DNA from: Glycine soja
Lineage: Eukaryota; Streptophyta; Magnoliopsida; Fabales; Fabaceae
DNA: 64,000 bases
Direction of reading: 5' to 3'
NCBI RefSeq assembly: GCF_004193775.1
Contig: NC_041011.1
Location: 40,617,167 to 40,681,166 of the forward strand
In this document: piece by piece, positions 1-12,673 of the stretch
Numbering within the stretch: the stretch's first letter is position 1
Layout of the letters: each line of letters starts with the position of its first letter
Notes under the pieces: generated by a model
The model's database searches: none
Seen by the model: the letters and a program-made list of their open reading frames with translations, nothing else
Told to the model about the DNA's origin: nothing
Program-made: the position numbers and the translations under genes

Positions 1-553
1 TGTAACCAATTTTTTAAGTGGAGTATATAATTTTTTTTCTTCCTCAAAGCAACATGCTATAATTTATGGAGGAATGTGTGTGACTGGAATAATTCAACAA
101 AAAGCTATAACGGGCAACAACTGATCGTTTGAATAGAGATGTTTAAAAAGTACTCCTTGTAATTTATAGCATTACTAAATTCTAGTAATTAAAAGTTAGA
201 AGAAAACAAAAATAGTTTCAAGAGCACACAATTGAAATTGAACTTAAGTATTGAATATTGTGACCAACATGTGTGAAAAGAACATATTTGGCCAATAGTA
301 AAGCCAACAGAATCTAGAGCATTGAATTTTACAGGACGCATGACTCCATTTAAATTTGAGAAAATTAAAGGGCCATGTGAGACCGGACCAAAGTAAAACA
401 AACATCACATGATATCCCTAAATAGTCCTAAAATGTTGCACATTTTTCTAGCACTAGGACAAAATTTAATGAACCCCCAAAATAAAATAAGACTACAAAC
501 AAATGGAAAAACCTAATTAAAACAAACTACTAGTCACCACTAATAATAATAAT
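1..553. other. 3' flank of the HIPP gene, no gene seen
   Basis: AT-rich sequence downstream of the minus-strand HIPP stop codon. The part next to the stop is expected to hold its 3' UTR, but I cannot place a poly-A site. The short reading frame at 189-401 has no recognisable domain and no coding character. Confidence 0.5.
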
Positions 554-2733
554 TTACATGATACTGCAGCTCTCAGTGTTCTCATCACTGAAAACGTGTG
601 TGATAGGATCCGCCATGGGGTGTGAGGGCATTGGTGGGGGTGGAAAGTAGTTCATAGATGGATGTTGGTGTTGGTGTGGGTGTGGCCTTCCATACATCAT
701 GTGTGGTGGGTACATGTTCATGTTTGCTTGCTGTTGTTGCTGTTGTTGTTGGTTCATCATCATGGCCATTAGTTGCTGTTGTTGTTGCTGCTGCTGCATG
801 TTGTAAGGGTTAGGTTGTTGCATCTGCATCTGCATCCCTTGGTAGTAACCACCGTTCATCGCTGCTGAGGCCGTGGCTGCCGGTAATCCTTGCACCGCCG
901 GCATATTGATGTTCATATTCCTCATATGGTCCATTGGGCCCATCTGATTCATTGGACCTCTCTGAACCATTGGGCCCATCTGACCCATGGGGCCCATGTG
1001 GTGGCCCACATTGCCATTATTGCTACCATGACCCTTGTCATTATTGTTTTTACCATTATTCCCACCCTTGCCATTTTTACCTTTGGTAGGAGGGATATCA
1101 AAATCTTGGAAGTCGAAGTCAATTTTGTCGAATTTACCTCCTCCTCCTCCTCCTCCTCCTCCATCTTTCTTTCCTTTGTTGTTTTTATTCTTGTTTGTTG
1201 CTGTGTCGGCTGAACCTCCACCTCCTCCTGCCTTCTTTTTTTTTCCTAAGCCTAGGAACCGAACTAGGAAGCCTCCACCACCGTTTTTGTCTTTGGAGTT
1301 CTTTTTCTTGTTACCATTGTTATGATGATTATTATCTCCCCCACCCTTTTGCTTTCCACCTTTGTTCTTTTGACCACCATCTCCATTGCCCTTTTTTCCA
1401 TTTTTACCCTCGTTGAAGTTTCCACCTTTGCCCTTTATTTGTATAGGCAGATCAATGACCTCACCCTTCTTGACACCCCCATAATTGACACCCCCATTCC
1501 CTTTATGGCCGTTCATAGCAGGCCCATTCATCCCATGTGGCCCACGCCCATTCCCCACCTGGCCCATCATAGCCATCATCTTGTTATGTTGCATAGGATG
1601 CCCCTGCCCCTGCTGCCCATGGCCATGACCATGACCATGACCATGACCACCATGTCCATAACCATTACCATACTCTTCCTCTTCCTCCTCTTCTTCCAAA
1701 TCATCTTCAAACTCATCATAGTCATCATCAAATTCATCAAAATCACTCTCATCAAGTTCATCCTCTGATAAGTTGAAGTTGACAGATTTCTGATTCTTGG
1801 GGGGTACTTTTGACCCTCCATTAGCATTTGGGAAGTGTGCTAGTTGACCACCACCACCACCACCACCACCACCACCTCCTTTCTGAGCACCACCTTTGTG
1901 ATTCTGAGACTTGTTGTCCTTGCTGCCCCCTTTGGTGTTATCTATGTGCATGTTCTTGAACTGAGGGTAGGTGGGGTAGTTTTGGTTGTACATCATGCCT
2001 CTCTGGCCACCCCAAAGTTCGGCATGCTTCCCTGACCTCTTTAGCTTTTTTAGCAGTTTAGCTGGATCTACATGCCCTGACACCATCACCTTCCCTCGCT
2101 CCGCATCTATGTTCACAGAATACACCCCTGCACAATAATAACTCTCATTATGCTCCACGACAAAAAAAGAATACTAATCTGTCAAATCTTAAATCTAATT
2201 ATCTTTATCTTTGCTTACAAAAACAGAAACAGTACTAAAATATCTCACAGCATGGTAAAGCTGGAAGCTATGTACCAAGAAAAAAAAAAGTAAAGTTTGA
2301 TTCTTGCAATATATTAACAAATAAACATCAAAATAGGTGAAAAACACGGGGATGATTTAAGTGACATGGTAAAGTTGAGATATTTGAAGCAAATTAACAT
2401 CAAATGAGAATTTTTAAAAAGAAGACAAAAGCAAAAGGGAGGGTGAATAGAGATGTACGTACCATCAATTTTCTGCAGGATTTTCTTTACTTTCTCTTCA
2501 CAGCCATCGCAGTGGATATTGACCTTGAGAAGGTAATTCTACACGAGAGATATAAAAAGCACAACACAGATCAGTTAGCATAAGTTCAGAACTGTACCCC
2601 CTAAACAGAATAGCAAAAAAAGGAACCAGATTTGTCTTTTTAAACTAGTTTAATTAACTTATGAACACAAGACTGAAACTACTAGCTAGTAACAAGTGTG
2701 CACCTGAATTTTCATCGTGTCTTGTTTACTCAT
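554..2733 (-). CDS. HIPP: Heavy-metal-associated isoprenylated plant protein (HIPP), long form
   Basis: Three exons on the minus strand: 2704-2733, 2463-2538 and 554-2127, all with GT-AG introns of 165 and 335 bp, giving 559 residues. The start at 2733 ([10 protein letters not shown]) is the conserved HIPP start. An HMA fold covers about residues 11-75 with the metal-binding pair C20/C23 in NIHCDGC. Behind it lies a long low-complexity tail: poly-Gly (about 119-129), an Asp/Glu stretch (about 156-187), a His-Gly repeat (about 193-207), Lys/Gly-rich linkers, then Met/Gln/Pro-rich sequence. It ends in CSIM, a CaaX box for farnesylation. HIPPs bind heavy metals and/or act as membrane-tethered adaptors in stress responses; the precise role here is not shown. 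It most resembles the HIPP32/33/34 group (Arabidopsis At3g05220 and relatives). The family call is firm, the member assignment is from memory. Confidence 0.93.
1847..1878. repeat. CCA/TGG trinucleotide run inside the HIPP coding exon
   Basis: An in-frame trinucleotide run that encodes the poly-Gly tract (residues about 119-129) on the minus strand. A shorter CTC run at about 1138-1162 encodes another Gly tract. Both are candidates for length polymorphism that changes protein length without a frameshift. Confidence 0.8.
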
Positions 2734-3080
2734 GCTTGCTATCTGCTGGTTCACGCACACAGCGCAGAGATGTGAGTGAAGTAGAGAACAAACAGTGAAA
2801 CTAGAGTAGTGTCAAGTGTGTAGAGAATTGTTTGTTTTTTAGAGAGAGTAAAGGGTATTGTTGGTACGCATTGGACACTTCTATATTTGTTCCTTTGCTC
2901 AAGTATCCGTACTGTTTTAGGCTCACTCGCACTCACGTACAACAAAGTCACATTTTTTAGAGAAAAAGAGATAAGAGTGAAGAAGAGAGAAGGTGATTGC
3001 GGAAGATGCAAGGTAATAAACAGCTTGGAACTAGGATAGCTTCTCTATATGTTATGACTATGAGTTGGCTTTATGTTTTA

Positions 3081-3082
<2 letters not shown>
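2734..3082. promoter_or_regulatory. HIPP 5' leader and promoter region
   Basis: Sequence immediately upstream of the minus-strand HIPP start. It should hold the 5' UTR and core promoter; no clear TATA box stands out at a certain distance. The minus-strand frame at 2751-3011 has no recognisable product and is treated as chance. Confidence 0.4.

Positions 3083-3129
<47 letters not shown>
3083..3129. repeat. (AT)n microsatellite
   Basis: Uninterrupted AT dinucleotide run of about 47 bp, roughly 350 bp upstream of the HIPP start codon. Confidence 0.95.
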
Positions 3130-3131
<2 letters not shown>

Positions 3132-5355
3132 AAACTCGTGAAGCTTTCAAAGTGGTCTCACTGACAGCTTAATACTGCCATTGTTGCAGCTAAATAATTA
3201 GGAGCAACTATCTTTTTTTTAATATCTGTTTTCTTTTTTCTAAAGAAGACAGCATGACTTACTTTGACCCCCCTCTATTTTGACCTATTCAGCCCATCAA
3301 CTTCTGGGCCGGCCCTGTTCAATTGGGCCCATAAACAACTTCATGTATATAAGAAAGTGAAGTAATTTTTCTCAAAAATAAGCTGAAGCTATTCATGTCT
3401 TCAAATAAATTGTTTAATGAGAGATAATTGCCAAATTGATCAAAAGAAAAAGACTTTAAAAAGAGTTGTAATATTAATAGCTTGTGTAGCGTGCATGTGA
3501 CCTTGCGTGAAGGCAGAATGGACACTCTTCAATCCCAATCAACTTTATTGATTGGATCATTTAGAAAAATAGTCAATGGACTACTTGAGAAATTCAATTC
3601 TTCAAAGGGACAATTTGGGCTGTATATTACGTTACAATCCTGTACTCCTCTATACTCTACTTACATTAATTGAAATCAAATTCTTTAATGAGCTCATACA
3701 ATTGCATTCAATTTTCATGTGAAACTTGGATCATGTTATTATGGCTGTGGGGTGTTGCTGGCATGATATTCAAAAATGTTTATGTTTCTCTTTTTGTTTG
3801 TTTACCTGGTAATGATTATTAAATTATTACTTTTTGTAACGTATACCTGTTCTTACAGGTTAGTGTTTATAAATAAAACCGTGCAATAAGAACGAACATG
3901 CTTTGGAGATTCACAAAGGAAGCAAGACAGCAAGGACCAAAGACTTGTCAGTCAAGGTTAAATAGTCATTCCGAAATTTAAAGACGAGATTTGGGTTTGT
4001 GTGTAAAAGCAAGGAACACAGGGACCTCTCTAAACCCATCCCGATGGTACTGACACTATAATACAGCCAATGACTAGACTCTAAAATAATGCACAATTTT
4101 TTTTAAAGTAGGAGAACACTGAACAATGATCTTCTGCGAGTTTGGACCCTGCTTTTGCAACCAGAATCATTGTTTGTCTTCATTAAAAGTCCAACCTGGT
4201 GGAAATTTGCTGTCCCCATATCATCTTTTTTCTTTTCTTTTTTATCCTTTCAAATTTTTAAAAAATTGCCGTAAAAGATTTCTGTAATCTGCAAAAAACA
4301 ACCCCACCACCATGGGAAAAAAACCTTCCAAAAAAACTCCAAAGTTTTTGAAAGTGCTTTTGTTTTTGTTGGATGTGGGGTTGGTTTAGTTATCTAATTT
4401 CCGCCACTTTCCGTTTCTTCTTTCTTTCTTTTCCCTTTTATTATTTTGCGACTACTTGACTATTCAACTAATGTATATGCTATAAATCAATTAAAAAAAG
4501 TAGTGTATATGCTAATCAATCTTCGTTTCTGTTGTGCTGTACAATTATACTATATGGATTGTACTTTGTGTTCTTTTAGTGGCCTAATAGCTAATGGACA
4601 ACTCCTTCCCATTGTTGAATTGAACATTTTGTGACCAACTTGTATTATGAAAGGAATAGAAGATTCGCTACACAAAAGCTTTCCACTTAAGATTTTGCCT
4701 ATTGATCCATTTAGTTAGGGGCGCTGCCACTGACATGGACACATAAGAATTCTTCTTTAAGTTATAGATTTTACTATATCTTAAATAACCCATGATTGAA
4801 GTTAAAATATATTTTTCACTAGTGAATAACATCTTTGTTATTTTGAATATTATAAAAAACTTGTTTAGTTTTGTTGCATTATTGATCATACGCACTACTA
4901 ATAGGAAGAAGCTAATAAAATACTTGGCTGTCAGCTAACTCATCACCCGCATGACCCTGAAACTAGTTATTGGTCTAGCGACCCACTGACCCAAGTGACA
5001 TAAATATATAACTATTGGACAAATGGCAGCTTAAAATGCATGATAATTATAATGAAAGACCTCCCTTATATTATGTTATTCTTTACACTTTCCTCCGTGG
5101 TAGATACCAACATCGCGTGCAACCAAATTGGAGAGCTTTGGCATTTAATACACCAACCCTGAGGTACATTCAAGAACATATTAAAATTTAAAACGAGAGG
5201 TAAGAATTGTTCTTGAAATATAACATGCTAAATGGCCCAGCAAAAGTAAAATGACAATGAGGAAAAGGATCGGATAGCCCATCATCACATGATAAACTCA
5301 ACTATCGTAATACTTTCTAGATAATTAGCTAGAATTTAGTATATAGATGTTTCAT
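3130..5355. other. Intergenic, no gene seen
   Basis: AT-rich DNA with several frames of about 60-75 codons, none with a recognisable domain or codon bias. Confidence 0.5.
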
Positions 5356-5784
5356 TGTTGTGCCAAGAACTGAGATTTGCTACACGATCCTTGATCTTCT
5401 GATGAAGATCAAGCAAACACACGCACAAACACAGCAACCAGAACAGAAAGAAGAAAGAAAGAATCACACACACAGTTGCTTCTGGTTCAAGTAAGAACAA
5501 TGTGTTCTTCCTCTCACCCAATGAACAATGCTCTCAAACCTATGATTTCACTTGAGAGTTGAATCTTCCTCTCACAATACAATTATAGATTTCTCTCAAT
5601 AATAGAAACTGAAATCAACTCTAATTACCACTAGAATTGGTTGAAGCTATATATACATGCTTCAACACTCTAACTGTAAAAACATAAAACAATTAACAAG
5701 TGATTGGTTTATTAGAAATTAACCAACTAAATTGTAACTAACTCTTAACAGCTAACTAACTTGGTACTTGGACCAATTACAACA
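5356..5784 (-). mobile_element. Probable solo LTR (Copia-like), minus orientation
   Basis: A 429-bp block starting TGTTGTGCC and ending ATTACAACA, so TG...CA on either strand. Read on the minus strand it has LTR-promoter character: a TATATATAG box near its middle followed by a leader rich in GAGAGGAAG-like and T/C-rich stretches. No primer-binding site or polypurine tract adjoins it, hence solo. The 5-bp flanks (TTCAT and CACTA) do not match, so either the edges are off by a few bases or the site has decayed. Confidence 0.45.
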
Positions 5785-8700
5785 CACTAAAATAATTCGT
5801 CGGATTGAAACTTATGCCTAAAGAAGCCGCTTTCTATTAATCCTTTCTGTCCAGAAACTGACCCAATTAAACTTAATACCAATTTCCAATTGATGTTTCA
5901 CCTCCTCGATTGTTAGATATAGGACATGCATATGCTAAGTAATGAAACCATAGAATCTAACAATACAATGGATTTAGAATAATACTATCAAGCACATGAA
6001 ATTTATTGAAGGTATGCTTTGAAATCAAGACGTCACCGTCACATAATTCACTGTGGTGAGAGTAATTTGAAATTTTGAATATTGTTTTAAAGGTTTTATT
6101 ATGTAACTATTGTTATTACGGTTTGAGGGATTTATGCCTCGCTCGTAGGAAACAAGAAAATCAATAATGAAAAATGGGAATAAAAATATTCCACCTAAAT
6201 CTAGTTTAAAAGTGACACACATATACATATAATACCTAAAATGCTAAGAAGAAGAAAAAAAAAATCTTCGTGGGACGGTTGCCCCAAAAATCTTATATGT
6301 GGGTCCGTCTTTGAGTTCAATGGAAGATATTTGTTTGGTTGGTGGCCAATGGTTTGGTGATAGGTTACACAGTTCATAGGATAGCATATGGGTAACTAAC
6401 AATACCGAAGTTCCAAAATAGTATAGAGCAAAATCTGACTTCTATTGGACATTGGACACTAAGCCCCTAAGTCGGAGCAAAATAATTCACGCAACATGTA
6501 TAAAGTTCAATAGTTTGTGCAAGACAATGTACTACTTGTATCTTTAGTGATTATGCGAAAATGTATTTTGCATGATTATTCAAACTCACTATTACCAAAC
6601 TCTTGAAAGTTGAAACGATTATCAATCGTGCAAGTAACACTCGTGACCCAACTTGAGCACTGCTACAGCAGATTAAGACGTACGTGATCATGTTCACACC
6701 GAATCTGATTACACCGGTCGTTAGATTCATATTAATAATTTTTAGGTTTAATTAATCATAGAGGGACATGTGCCCCAGGGAGGCAGGGACTAGTTTATGA
6801 ATTTGGCAGATAAATTAAGGACTTGGGACCCCAAACAGAAAGGCCAGGGTTGGTACAGTGGAGTTGTTGGCTAATCACTTCAGGGTCATAAATGCTTTTA
6901 TGAGATTGGGAGGAAGCCTCAGTACTAGTGGAGGGCCAATTTTATTAAACTGCTGAGTATTTTTCTTAACAAACATTCAAAATTTATTTTGCTTTGCTAT
7001 GATGTAAAGTATTAATCTCTCGTGTTAGGTTCAACTCTTGTTGGTACAGAAACTGAATTGAATTATTGATCCTGCTGCTAACTGCTAAGGTGTTGACACT
7101 GACACCATGGGTGTCTGTGGAAGTGGAACCCAGATGCTACACATCCTAACCTAATCATGGATCCATTGGGTCGGTCCAGAGTCCAGGCCTGTACCCGACC
7201 CATTACACAGTACGCATGCTGAAGCTCAACTCATGACATTCTAGTTTCTTAATGCATGACCAGTTGACCATGATGTCAGGGTTCAGTGAAATACAAAGAC
7301 CAAAAGACAAATTATACTGTTAAGTTATTAATTTGACAAGCATAGTTAATAAATTAAAATTGATGGATGGAAGGAGGAAGCAGCAATCCCCACAAACAAG
7401 AAGAGGAGAAAGGAAGGATAGGATAGTGTCCGTTGCTTTAAGACTTTCAGACATTGAGATTTGAGACTGTGCTTTCGGTACCTTTTATTTACCTCAATAT
7501 TCGAAATATCTGACGGAGTTGGATCCAAATTGAACTTTAATGTAGTAATAATATTAAGATGCCAAAGAAAAGATACTGTGGTTTTACGCTTGCTTGTCGC
7601 GGCTGATATTCTATATTCCCACTTTTGCTCTGTGCTTTTTATTCTTCTGGGACCGTGTGCGGGGGACACAACACAACACAGCCACAGAGTTTATTTCATG
7701 TACTGCCATGAAAACAAAGTTAATGCTCCTTCACACAGACACAGACCAATTTGACTCATGTGTTTACTACTACTACCTCGCTTTCTCGAACAACGATGCA
7801 ACGTAACATAATATGATTCACTGCTTTGAATTTATCCTCCTCTCCTCTGTCCTCGATGTATCTAACTCACTCCATCACTATTCTCCTACAATAACTACCA
7901 TACAGTTTTGTCGCTAATGCACAACAAATCTGAGTTTCCTTTGCCATATATTTACGAAAGAACAAATTTTTCGGTACAAGACAATTATGCTTCCAACTAG
8001 ATAGGACTTATAAACTATAAAATCTTAATCTAACTGCATATTTAGGTTCAGCTTGGAAGAATTTAGTATCAGTTAATTTTACATGCTATTAGTGGTTGTG
8101 GTTCCTACTGCAATTTGAGGATATTATTAATGATATTCACAAGAGTAGACAAGTATATACGAGAACCATTTTATTTTGTGTTGAAGTATAGATAGACAAG
8201 TATGAGCAACAAAAGGCAAGGAAAAATAATTTGATAAGTGGAAGCATATATATATACATGTTGGTGAAGTTATTAAAATAATTTTCAACGCAAGCAAACA
8301 AATGCAGGAGGCTAAGAAAGCACAAGGACCAGGCTGATTGGTCACCTAATCCAAACTAATTAAGGATTCAATAATTCTTAGATCTTCTATTAGAAGTTAG
8401 AACCCGGATGAGGTGGCAATAAAATGGATGCGAAAGCGAAACAGTGCAGACCATGTGCCAAAGAGATAATATCCCAATTAAGTTTGCTAACTTTGATCAA
8501 AGTAGTTAACAAGGCCATAATATACCAGTCTAACAAATATTCATTCATTTCACCTGCTTCAGTTAACGCAATTATCAAGACCAGTATACATCACAGTTCA
8601 CAAATCGCACTATTACGGCTGAAACAAGTTCGAATATACTGAAATTAAACTAATAAAAAATTGAAGTTACATGCATATATTTGAAGTTCTGAACAACTAT

Positions 8701-11413
8701 TGCTACTGTGTCTTCCATTATATTGGGATTTTCGTTTCCAACGTTTACTTGCTTACAAACTCCCCTGTCATACTCCCATTCCTCATAAAAGTAATTCGGT
8801 TTGATTATATAGAAAGTCTCTGTAAGGGAAAATTATGTTTTATCCCCTATATTTTTGTCCCATGTTGTCAAGATTTCTATATTTTTTATATTGAAGAATT
8901 TGGTCTTAAAATATTAGAACTAAAAAAACAATTTTTTTCATGTATTATAACAACTAATAGCAAAACGTCTATTATATAAAATCTCAAGTAGTGGGTTTAT
9001 ATATGTATTGCTATACCTCAAGGAAGATAATTGTAATTTGCACCTATATAAAGAGTAGAAGCCTTAATCCTAGGAACTAATCTACATTAGTTACAACCTA
9101 CTACTGTCTAAACCATGATGAATTTTGAAGATTAGTTGATTATTGATATAGGAACTATAAAAGGAATAGATAGCTTATCTTATGATTAAAAATCGAGGAG
9201 AGTGAAACACATCTCTGACTTTTTTTTTCAAACATTAGTATTAGATTCGGAGAGGCGACAAATAATGTTCACATTTCAATAACATTGTAAAAATACTGTT
9301 GTAACAAGTAACATGTCAATGACAAAGCCTAGCATAGCCTCTGGGCCTAATTCATGGCATCACCCGTTGTGCACTTACTCTTGAGCCAAAACAAGAAACA
9401 TATCTCTCGTAGAATTGTCTACAAGATAGTTCAAGACACATCTGGCAAGGTCTTCAATTAATTACCAAACCACAATAATCAGATACTTAACATTTAAAGA
9501 AAGAGACTTAACATGCAGGCACAAACTCAACACAGTCCACATCAAGTGGCACCAGTGCCAACTTAAAAGATGATTAAACTGAATCAATATCACTCAGAGA
9601 TTGGTAAAAGTGTTAAAAAAAACTACTCAAAAGACAGAAACCATCATCATCAGCATCTGCAGACATGGTAAATTAAAGCATCTCTATAATATTCACCGCC
9701 CTAGCTTCTCGCTTACCAATACCATCGCCATCAAAACCAGACATTCTCATAACAGTGAAGGGTCCAATGGCCATCTTATCTGAAAAGATAGACACATTGT
9801 CATCATAGACTGATTGGATTCTCAGCAATTGAGAGGAAATGGGAATGTAGACCATAGATAGATAGAGATGAGGAGGGAATGAAATGAAACATATTGAGTA
9901 TATAATATATATACTAATACTATACTATATTGAATATTGCAACGAATTAAAATCAACTCTTATCAGCCGCTAAATTGATTCTTAGTCAAAGTGGCAGGAA
10001 GCAGTAAGTAAATGAAAGGACTAGCATCTGTAATGATTAACAAGCCAAAACATAAAAGTTATCACCCAACAAAGAAGAACAAAAAAGAGAAAAGGGAAAG
10101 CTAAAGGAAAAAAATAAGACTATATTGTTCTCTCAACTCACAAATGATTCATACATACAAAATTTCAATATATGTACTATTCAAAATTTTATAACACTTG
10201 AAAATATGCTATGATTCAAAATAAAATGTACAATGCCAAGTCCATAAATTGTTAATATTATCCACTCGATGTAACTGCACACAATTTTAACGGCTAGCGG
10301 CTAAGGTTGGGTCTAGTGAGATTTTGCTTCTATCCCCTTAATACTATAGGAGGACAACATATTGAAAACACATTAGAGTGGGTGTGATATGACGTAAGTT
10401 CGGTGCTGGAGATTTGAAAAAGAAAAGTGTAGTTTTCTAAGATTGGATTGACCAAATTTTTTTTTGCTAACTTTGTCCGAATCTTAGCATGAGTCCTTAT
10501 TTCAACCATGCTCAAGTTCCAACACAACATTCCTCGAGATCCATTAAAATCTGTCTAAACATTTTTGTCACATTAATTTGTCTTCTATTGTGTTATTGAA
10601 GGATCCCTTCTTCTTATTCTAGATTCATGTACCCATTTGTCAATGGAGCCTCATGCAGTTTTATACCCCCAATACTCCAATAGTCCTACATTTGCATTGA
10701 TTATCAAAAAGAATAATTTTTGTGTTGATAAGTAGTAACTCTTTGACAAATATATCAATTTGTCAAAATAATATTAAATGGTAAGAAAGTGTTACAGGAA
10801 TTTTGAGTGTGTTCACAGTTTGTATATATTAAAATTTAAGCTAATAGACTCACTAAGAGCGGATATATTCAGACACGGTAGAATTTAACAATAATAAAGG
10901 ACATAAAAATAGAGTAAGATTCAAGAGACAACAAAAACAAACACTTTAATGGTGAAAAATGACACTTGCTCCATATTTTTGTAAAAATCAATGTGCATTA
11001 ATCTTGCATGTGTGCAGTGTGTATTAAGTGATCATGCGTTAAGCCTCCAAATGCGCACTTAGCGCATATGAACAGTACAATTAGCTCTCAGATTGGCCTG
11101 TCACATTGAGTGTGTTGTTCTAATTCTTCATACATCTTCAAGTCCTCTATTGATGTACCCTCTACAAAATAAAATAAAATATTCTAAATTTACCAACTTT
11201 AATATTTTTAAGTTAAAAACTCAAGAAACTAAATTTCTATTCTTTCAGGTCAAAAGAAGAATTTAAAGAGAAGAGATTAGGTAATTAATGTGTAATTTAA
11301 GTGCCCAAATTAAGTATGTATAACAATTATTATTAAGTATATATTTACAAGATCTCTTTGAATTTGAGGAAGATTCAAGTTCAACCAAATGGTAAACCAT
11401 GAAAGTCTTGATG
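5785..11413. other. Intergenic, no certain gene
   Basis: Low-GC DNA with scattered short frames. The only frame with protein-like composition is on the minus strand at 9673-9855, listed separately. I recognise no tRNA, rRNA or other RNA gene here. Confidence 0.45.
9673..9855 (-). pseudogene. Possible gene fragment of unknown family
   Basis: A 60-residue frame containing the protein-like run MAIGPFTVMRMSGFDGDGIG followed by a charged KREARAV segment. Its composition looks more like a real exon than its neighbours do. A splice-acceptor-like TTTTCAG lies just before the ATAAGATGGCC stretch, and donor-like GGTAAGC lies inside. I do not recognise the family and see no flanking exons. It may be a captured or relict exon, or chance. 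Confidence 0.2.
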
Positions 11414-11517
11414 AATCATTAGACAACAGAATGATTGATCTTGAGTTGGGTACATTTTGTGCTCAATTTAAGCCTTATTAATAAAATTTTGCTTATAAAA
11501 AAAATCATTAGACAACA
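11414..11517 (+). mobile_element. Truncated LINE-type retroposition scar with 15-bp TSD
   Basis: A 15-bp direct repeat (AATCATTAGACAACA at 11414-11428 and 11503-11517) brackets about 74 bp that ends in AATAAAATTTTGCTTAT plus an A-run. That 3' end is typical of plant L1 elements. Poly-A next to a target-site duplication is the signature of target-primed reverse transcription, and the short length implies strong 5' truncation. Confidence 0.7.
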
Positions 11518-12629
11518 AGAAGTGATTTTCGAGCGTAGGGACGACTTGTTTTGATGTTTTTGTTGGAACAGCAAATTCCAAGAACAAAAATATGTACCCA
11601 CATTCTCATTATTCAAATGGATCGTGGGTCCTGTGTTCCCTCGAATGTGGATTAATACAATCTAGTTCTTAAACCATTAACGCCACATTTAAATAAGCTA
11701 GTGATGATGTTTCATGAAAATGGAACCGTGAGTTGAAGATACAAAAGTATTTCAACAAAAATCTTGGAAAGTGCTTCCAGTTCCGGTTCAATTAACTCTC
11801 TGCCTTCAAAAGCTAGCTAGAAATATATGGTAAATTATTGCATTTACAAAATTTGTATTATCTACGACGAAAACCACAAAGTTTCAACATGAGACTTTGA
11901 AATAATTATATAAACTCCAACCTATAGGCTAACCCTAAAAGGTTATGTTGCATCTGTAATAACGCAAAATGAATATCTCTTAAAGGATATTTACTAAAGT
12001 TGGGGATCACTTCCCACAATTTGATTTACACAGCATCTGATGCTAAAGGATGTTCTATAATTTTGGTTAAAAAAAACCAAATTACAGAGTTTTTTTTACT
12101 GGATTACATTAACAGAGTTGGTAACCTAAATATTTGGCATGGACCAAAAAGCTCGTAGTGAGATCAATGTGATGAAGGAATATTTTTGAGATATTTTTAG
12201 GAGTATGTTGTAGCAGGGGAGTTATTGTCCCAATACGCCCGAGACCCGAGCCCATCATTAATATGGACCTTTATGCTTTAGGGTTGGTTGTATATATATA
12301 TGGAGAAAATTGCGGATAAATTCATCAAGTTTGAAACATTTTTCTATGGTGCTATAGAATTAACAATTCTATTATTTTGTTCTGTAGATATTGAGATATT
12401 TCTAAAGGCTTCCTTTGCTTTAACTAGTAGATATTTCCTTTTGCGCCTAGCTAACTATCATTCTTATCATAAACTATTTATTTCCCTTTAGTGTTTTTTT
12501 TTTTTTATCTAGCTAGCATTGTAGGCCATCTTTGATGAGCTTCTGTTGTCAACTTGTCATCAATCATGCGCATGTATGCACTTTGCATCTTGTCTCTTTT
12601 GCATGCATCCATCCTCACTTATAAAACGG

Positions 12630-12673
<44 letters not shown>

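Noticed and set aside
890..1768. Several plus-strand frames of 63-148 codons opposite the HIPP gene
   Set aside because: Antisense shadows of a low-complexity coding exon; no domain or independent start context.
7346..7806. Overlapping frames on both strands of 70-107 codons
   Set aside because: No domain, no splice context, and mutually overlapping; composition fits chance.
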